In this document: one piece after another, positions 60,373 through 64,000 of the stretch | How positions within the stretch are numbered: position 1 is the first letter of the stretch | Layout: every line of letters begins with the position of its first letter | Source of the DNA: Desmodesmus armatus | Taxonomy: Eukaryota; Chlorophyta; Chlorophyceae; Sphaeropleales; Scenedesmaceae | Reading direction: 5' to 3' | Assembly (NCBI GenBank): GCA_007449985.2 | Contig: VIIQ02000727.1 | Coordinates: forward strand, 24,966-88,965 | DNA: 64,000 nucleotides | Position numbers and translations under genes: made by a program | Notes under the pieces: generated by a model | What the model saw: only the letters and a program-made list of their open reading frames with translations | The model's database searches: none | Told to the model about the DNA's origin: nothing

Positions 60373-62203
60373 TGCTGGGTGTCACTCGTAGTCCCAACCC
60401 CTTGGGCAGAAAGAGTGACCAGCCAGGCCTCACACACCCACGATGACTTGCTGCTGCTTCTGCTGCTGCTGCTGCCAGGGTGGGGGTGTGGCGGCTGCCC
60501 GGGACCAACCCTACTGCTGCTGCTGCTGCTGACTGCTGCTGTGTCTGTTAGACAGGTCAGCACTGCCCGTATGAGGCCGGTAGGGTTTAGCCATGCTGCC
60601 TGTAGTGTGAAGGGTTTGCAGCCGGTGGCAGGGGGTGGTGGCCGCAGGGGGTAAACTGGGAAGGACACACTGCCTGCAGGGAGGGGCGGGGGACCCAGGG
60701 GGGGGGGGGCAGGAGGAAAAGGGTGAGGGGTGTGATGGCTTTGCGGCCAGTTTTGGGAGCTGGGGGGGCTTGTGGGTAGACTGGGGCTGACACACTGCCC
60801 ACATCCCGGGGGGGGGGGGGGGCGCAGGAGTAATGGGGTAAAGGTGTGAAGGGTTTGCAGCCAGCTGCAGGGGGTGGGGGTCGCGGAGGGTAGACAGGCG
60901 CAGAGACACCGCCTGCATGGGGGGTGAGGGAACAGGAGGAGGGAGAAGAGCAGGGTGGGGGGTGTCAACGTTTGCAGTCAACATGCGTACTTGAGGGTGC
61001 TGGCGGGGGGACTGGGGCTGATACACTGCCAACATGGGGGGAGGGGGGGGGGTTACAGGAGGAGGGAGAGGGGGGGGGTATACAGGGAGGGCGAAGATGG
61101 GAAAGGTTATCGGATGAAGGTAAAGGAGGAATAGCTACGCTGCAGGCGGTACCAAGGGCTGGGGTCGCAGAGGGTCTACTGGCGCTGATGCACTGCATGC
61201 CAGCACAAGGGAGGGGGGAGAGGGGCTTGCGAGGGGGGGGGGGGGGTATGTATGACATAAGGGGTGGCAGGGGCCGGGACTGCAGAACAAGACTGGGCCC
61301 GCTACACTGTCTGCCTTCAACTGCGCTTGCGGCCTTGGTGGTGGTGGTGGTGGTGGTGGTGGTGGTGGTGGTGGTGGTGGTGTGTGTGTGTGTGTGTGTG
61401 TTGTGTGTGTGTGGTGGGTGGGTGGGTGGGTGTTGTGTGTGTGGGGGGGGGGGGGGGGGGGGGGGCTGCTTACCTTGTTGCCCAGGGTTGCTGGTCAGCA
61501 GCACCAGATCACCCTTCCCAGAAGACATCAGAGCTTGGAACCCACCACCTGCCGCTGCTGCTGCAGGTGCTGCTGCTCCTGCTGCTGTGGGTGGTGTGCT
61601 TCCTGGTGTCCCCAGCACAGCCAAGGAGCAGTGGAGGGCAGCGTCTGTTGGGGCAACCGCTGCATCCGCTGCTGATAGAGGAACCTCTGCATTACAAAAC
61701 CAGATGCACCGCGAATTGACACGCAAAGGTGATGACGTTCATATGAGAGTCTGGCAGATCAGATCAGCAGTACAGCACAGCGATTTGTTTGCTTTGCTTG
61801 CTCACGACATGTATTGCGTTATTGATTAAAGTGCTGATGTAACCGCCTGATTCGCAATCCGTATGTTCCCGACACCGACACAACTGCTGATGCCGTGCTA
61901 CTGCTGTCAACCCCTCACCTGATATGCAGACAGTCCCAGGCACTGCACTGTGCCCTGCTGCGTCACAGTCACTTCATTGACACATAATGCCGATCCGCTT
62001 CCCGATGCAGTAACCGCAAACAGCCGGCCCTGGCTACAGAACAGCTGGTTGCACAGCAGCGAAGCTCTGGTGTGTGCAAAGTCAACTGCATCTGCTGCGC
62101 CCTGGAAAACGCTGTCCGGAAGATTCGAGACACTTCTATTCGCTACGAAGCTGCTGCCTATTTTCCAGCTCTCGAAGGCATGGTTCTGTAGCTGTCGGTT
62201 CAG
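55494..62203 (-). CDS. Large multi-exon gene of unknown function (partial model)
   Basis: I do not recognise the family. Firm exons: 62203-61919 (95 codons; FESWKIGSSFVANRSVSNLP, LFCSQGRLFAVTASGSGSAL); one ending with GKGDLVLLTSNPGQQ and donor GTAAGC near 61474; one starting 60673 (SVSFPVYPLRPPPPATGCKP, LNPTGLIRAVLTCLTDTAAV); one ending near 60209 with DEVLLVGEPALEDSELPA; 59463-59185 (YKQQLAVALGLPEPP, a DDDDDD run, TFAAAAARLAKYTSEMEV); one at 59087 (EIWDAGLLDRHLERLAR); one at 57842 (GDLPQQQWSDVFKE, FLLKCTASCGPHKLLAAESF); one with THAAFLPAIAYVVAGKTQKR; one with PICCVLVEGSKYTYLYGQVP; and the last, 55709-55494 (IVDMELPEGQSILGARLLQL, SQLICYQLKSPA, stop). Strand-rich segments suggest a beta-propeller, which is inference only. 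Not all phases could be joined and the 5' end is open. A hAT element and four junction arrays lie in the introns. Confidence 0.6.
55713..55781 (+). repeat. (CAG)n directly at a minus-strand acceptor
   Basis: About 23 pure CAG units; on the minus strand this is (CTG)n running straight into the CTTCAG acceptor of the last exon of the 55-62 kb gene, taking the place of a pyrimidine tract. Confidence 0.9.
56390..56625 (-). repeat. Extra copies of an exon start (unknown gene)
   Basis: The edge TSPICCVLVEGSKYTY (true exon ending near 56094) recurs near 56390-56460 (TSPICCALVEGSKYTY) and 56575-56625 (GWALLEGSENTYL), each after a GCTCTGCAG-like or GCCCCACC flank. Confidence 0.8.
56643..56760. repeat. 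118-bp near-perfect hairpin / foldback element
   Basis: Arms of about 54 nt begin TGTACTGTACAATCAG on both ends, meet near CATTCTGTGG/CCACAGAATG and leave a loop of about 8-10 nt. Only a few mismatches are scattered in the outer half. No target duplication is seen. It may be a tiny MITE or a small-RNA hairpin precursor within an intron. Confidence 0.85.
57922..58434. mobile_element. 513-bp non-autonomous hAT-type element
   Basis: Ends are TAGGGATGGGCCAAA (left) and its exact complement (right), flanked by a perfect 8-bp direct repeat GGTATTTG at 57914-57921 and 58435-58442, the hallmark of hAT transposition. The inside is AT-richer than the neighbourhood, dominated by ACGTATAT motifs near both ends, with no transposase. 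It sits in an intron of the unknown gene, between a true exon start and its extra copies. Confidence 0.9.
58465..58945 (-). repeat. Extra copies of the GDLPQQQWSDVFKE exon start
   Basis: Three copies of acceptor plus about 14 codons, near 58465-58510 (diverged), 58690-58732 and 58895-58942; the true exon begins at 57842. The two better copies keep the CCCAG acceptor and GDLPQQQWSDVFKE exactly. Confidence 0.88.
59713..60010 (-). repeat. Extra copies of an exon end with donor (unknown gene)
   Basis: The edge EPALEDSELPA (true exon end near 60209) recurs near 59713-59755 (QPALEDSELPT) and 59959-59992 (EPALEDAELPT), each followed by a GTGTG or GTGTGTG donor-like sequence. Confidence 0.85.
60750..61205 (-). 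repeat. Four extra copies of the GSVSFPVYPL exon start
   Basis: Diverged copies near 60770-60810, 60860-60920, 60990-61040 and 61140-61200 read GSVSAPVYPQAPPAP, AVSLRLSTLRDPHPL, AVYQPQSPRQHPQ and similar, with tails like GCAAACCCTTCACAC. The true exon starts at 60673. Confidence 0.82.
61337..61465 (+). repeat. (TGG)n-(TG)n-poly-G compound microsatellite
   Basis: TGG array, TG array, GGGT units and a run of about 23 G in one intron of the unknown gene. Confidence 0.95.
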
Positions 62204-64000
62204 CTGGAGGGGGGTGGAGGGGGTGTGCTGCTGCATGATAAGAATGTAAACTTTTCAGGTATATGTGCAGCAGCAGTTTGACACGGATCAGCGATGTATA
62301 CTGTTGGTGAATGGATTGGCGTTTGTGTCTTGAGCTGGCACTCCACTGTTATTTTGTCACCGGCAGTCAGGATTGACCTGCCATTCATGTTCATGGTGCA
62401 AGGGTACTCTTGCACACCAGTGTCTTGCAAGTCACTCTTGAGTGTACACTATTAAATGCATCATTTTCACACAGGTACAGAAGGACAGAAATCAATCGAT
62501 CATGTTGCGGCAACATTCCAGCAGTGCAGAAGCCGCCTGCCCCGTGCCAGCTTTGTGTTACCTGTGCCGCTGGACTGACAACAAATCTTGACAGCAAACA
62601 CCAACACATGACACTTATTCTGACAGCCACAACAGGAATAGTCATAACACACTGGCTGTTGGTGCACACGATGGTGTGCGAAAATAAGGGTGCACAAAAG
62701 CGTCAGGCCCCTTTGGAAGGGTCTCTGCCCACCACCACACCCCGTGCAAACAAATCATCTCTTGCACACATGTAGCTGAGAAAAACACACAAAAAACACA
62801 ACTCTCAATCACAACAACAAAGTCGCCACGTCGAAAGGAAATCTAGAGTGAAGGCGACACCAGGCACCCCCACTGAGCCAAAACCATGGCTGTGTCATAG
62901 GCTGGCGCGAAGTGCCTGGCTCTGACCCTCTCCTCCACAAAACGCATGGGGTGTCTATGAGTCCAACAAACAACTACAAATGCAAAGCCTCTGCCCCTCA
63001 GGCATCCCACAATACGAGACGCTGATGATGATATCACATGCGCTATCAAGCAAATAGATATCAAACCTCTCATTGGCCTGCATAGGCAAAATCCTTGCAG
63101 CAAACACCTGCACAAACAGGTGATGCTGCGTGCACAAATAGTCGTGCGTGAAACGATGAAAACATGCCATCAAACCCCACCGCAAAGCCGGTGGGGGCTC
63201 GCATTGCAACAGCCTACTAGGTATGTGCTGCTGGGGCAGTTAGACTGCTCCTATTGAGCAAAATCCGATCCACGGATGCACATGCATGTGCAATATATAC
63301 CGCAATGCAGCCCTAAATGCATTCCTTCCTCAATCATAAGACAAACATCAGCACCCGGCAGCGGGTGCAATACAGGGTACTGCTGGCGTGCATATTCACA
63401 TCACCAAATACATGCAGAGGCACATGCCGGCACATGCCGAACAAAGCTCATTGCTGCCACTCCTATGAAAGCAAAATTGAGGGGCAATCAAACCTCTGCC
63501 CAAGCAGCTGATACCAGTGGTAGTGGCACTCAGTGAGTCACTGCAGGACATGCACAGTCCGCACAAGCGTACTCATGCAATATAGCTTTTGTGTATAGCC
63601 GCCAGGTGCCTTCACTGGCCCCTCACTTTGCGCTGCTCACAACCCCATCAAGCTAGCTGTGCCTCCTGGCACAACAACCTCATCATGGACACTCGAGCAA
63701 TCCCCCCTGGGTACGTGGGTCCATCGTGGACACTCGAGCAATCCCCCCTGGGTACGTGGGGTCCATCGTGGACACTCGAGCAATCCCCCCTGGGTACGTG
63801 GGGTCCATCGTGGACACTCGAGCAATCCCCCCCCCCCCCCCCCCCCCGGGTACGTGGGGTCCAACAACACTACCGGCAGCCCCAAACATCAATGCAAGAG
63901 CACCTTTGCCACGTAGGTTGTGGCATCTTCCTTGTGTGCACATGGCGGGCAATGAACAACACCAACACAACGACAAGGAAGCCACCACATGACAACACAC
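62204..64000. other. 5' region of the unknown gene and flank
   Basis: A segment reading MNMNGRSILTAGDKITVECQ on the minus strand (about 62400-62300), ending at a possible CACCAACAG junction, may be an upstream exon of the 55-62 kb gene, but I could not phase it. From 62.7 kb on, no coding signal is seen apart from the minisatellite below. Confidence 0.4.
63686..63861 (+). repeat. 42-bp minisatellite, four copies
   Basis: Units containing TGGACACTCGAGCAATCCCC begin at 63686, 63727, 63769 and 63811. The last has its C run expanded to about 20. Translations of it in all frames are shadows. Confidence 0.95.

Noticed and set aside
63686..63861. Possible CRISPR-like array
   Set aside because: The units are head-to-tail with no distinct spacers; this is a minisatellite in eukaryotic DNA.
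1..64000. tRNA, rRNA, riboswitch or bacterial-type operon features
   Set aside because: I searched by eye for tRNA B-box sequence and conserved rRNA blocks and found none; gene structure is eukaryotic throughout.

Overview
The window reads as nuclear DNA of a green alga, most likely a chlorophycean/volvocalean species; I cannot name the species. The reasons are: many GT-AG introns; very dense (CAG/CTG)n runs that encode polyGln, polyAla or polySer; long poly-C/poly-G tracts; a TGTAA-type polyadenylation signal; and plant/algal families, namely a NIT2-like NLP/RWP-RK regulator, an SBP-box zinc-finger protein and a neoxanthin-deficient-1 (NXD1)-like protein.

Layout. 1.6-3.0 kb (-): unrecognised 3-exon gene. 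4.3-7.7 kb (+): 5'-truncated non-LTR retrotransposon. 8.3-9.9 kb (-): broken F-box/LRR-type gene whose intact paralogue is at 28.7-30.7 kb (+). 14.7-22.6 kb (-): NIT2-like regulator. 23.5-27.0 kb (+): polyGln protein with two SpoVS-like domains. 32.1-33.5 kb (-): Fringe/GT31-type glycosyltransferase, with a decayed copy of its 3' end beside it. 37.1-38.9 kb (-): secreted Cys-rich protein. 42.2-48.0 kb (-): SBP-box protein. 50.5-54.5 kb (-): NXD1-like gene. 55.5-62.2 kb (-): large unidentified multi-exon gene. Between these lie intergenic stretches, MITE-like elements and microsatellites.

Gene models were built by hand from splice consensus, phase and family motifs. Several close exactly in frame: NXD1-like, 7 exons, 303 aa; SBP, 6 exons, 1016 aa; LRR, 2 exons, 539 aa; GT31, 2 exons, 410 aa. 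The NIT2-like model closes except for one apparent frameshift in its Gln-rich last exon. One 51-bp exon of it is too short to appear as an ordinary open reading frame.

The most unusual signal recurs across the window. In at least five genes the intron next to an exon holds tandem, decaying copies of the intron-exon junction: the splice site plus roughly 30-80 nt of the adjoining exon. I count about ten such arrays: the RWP-RK exon, an NLP-region exon, the last SpoVS exon, two SBP exons, four sites in NXD1 and four in the 55-62 kb gene. This looks like a local mutational process that multiplies splice junctions and creates decoy or cassette exons. Other notable items are a 513-bp hAT-type element with a perfect 8-bp target duplication, a 262-bp TIR element, a 118-bp near-perfect hairpin, and an inverted LRR pair of which one copy is broken.

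The genes do not form an operon or an obvious pathway. Two are probable transcription factors (NIT2-like for nitrogen; SBP of unknown target) and one belongs to a family tied to xanthophyll (neoxanthin) accumulation.
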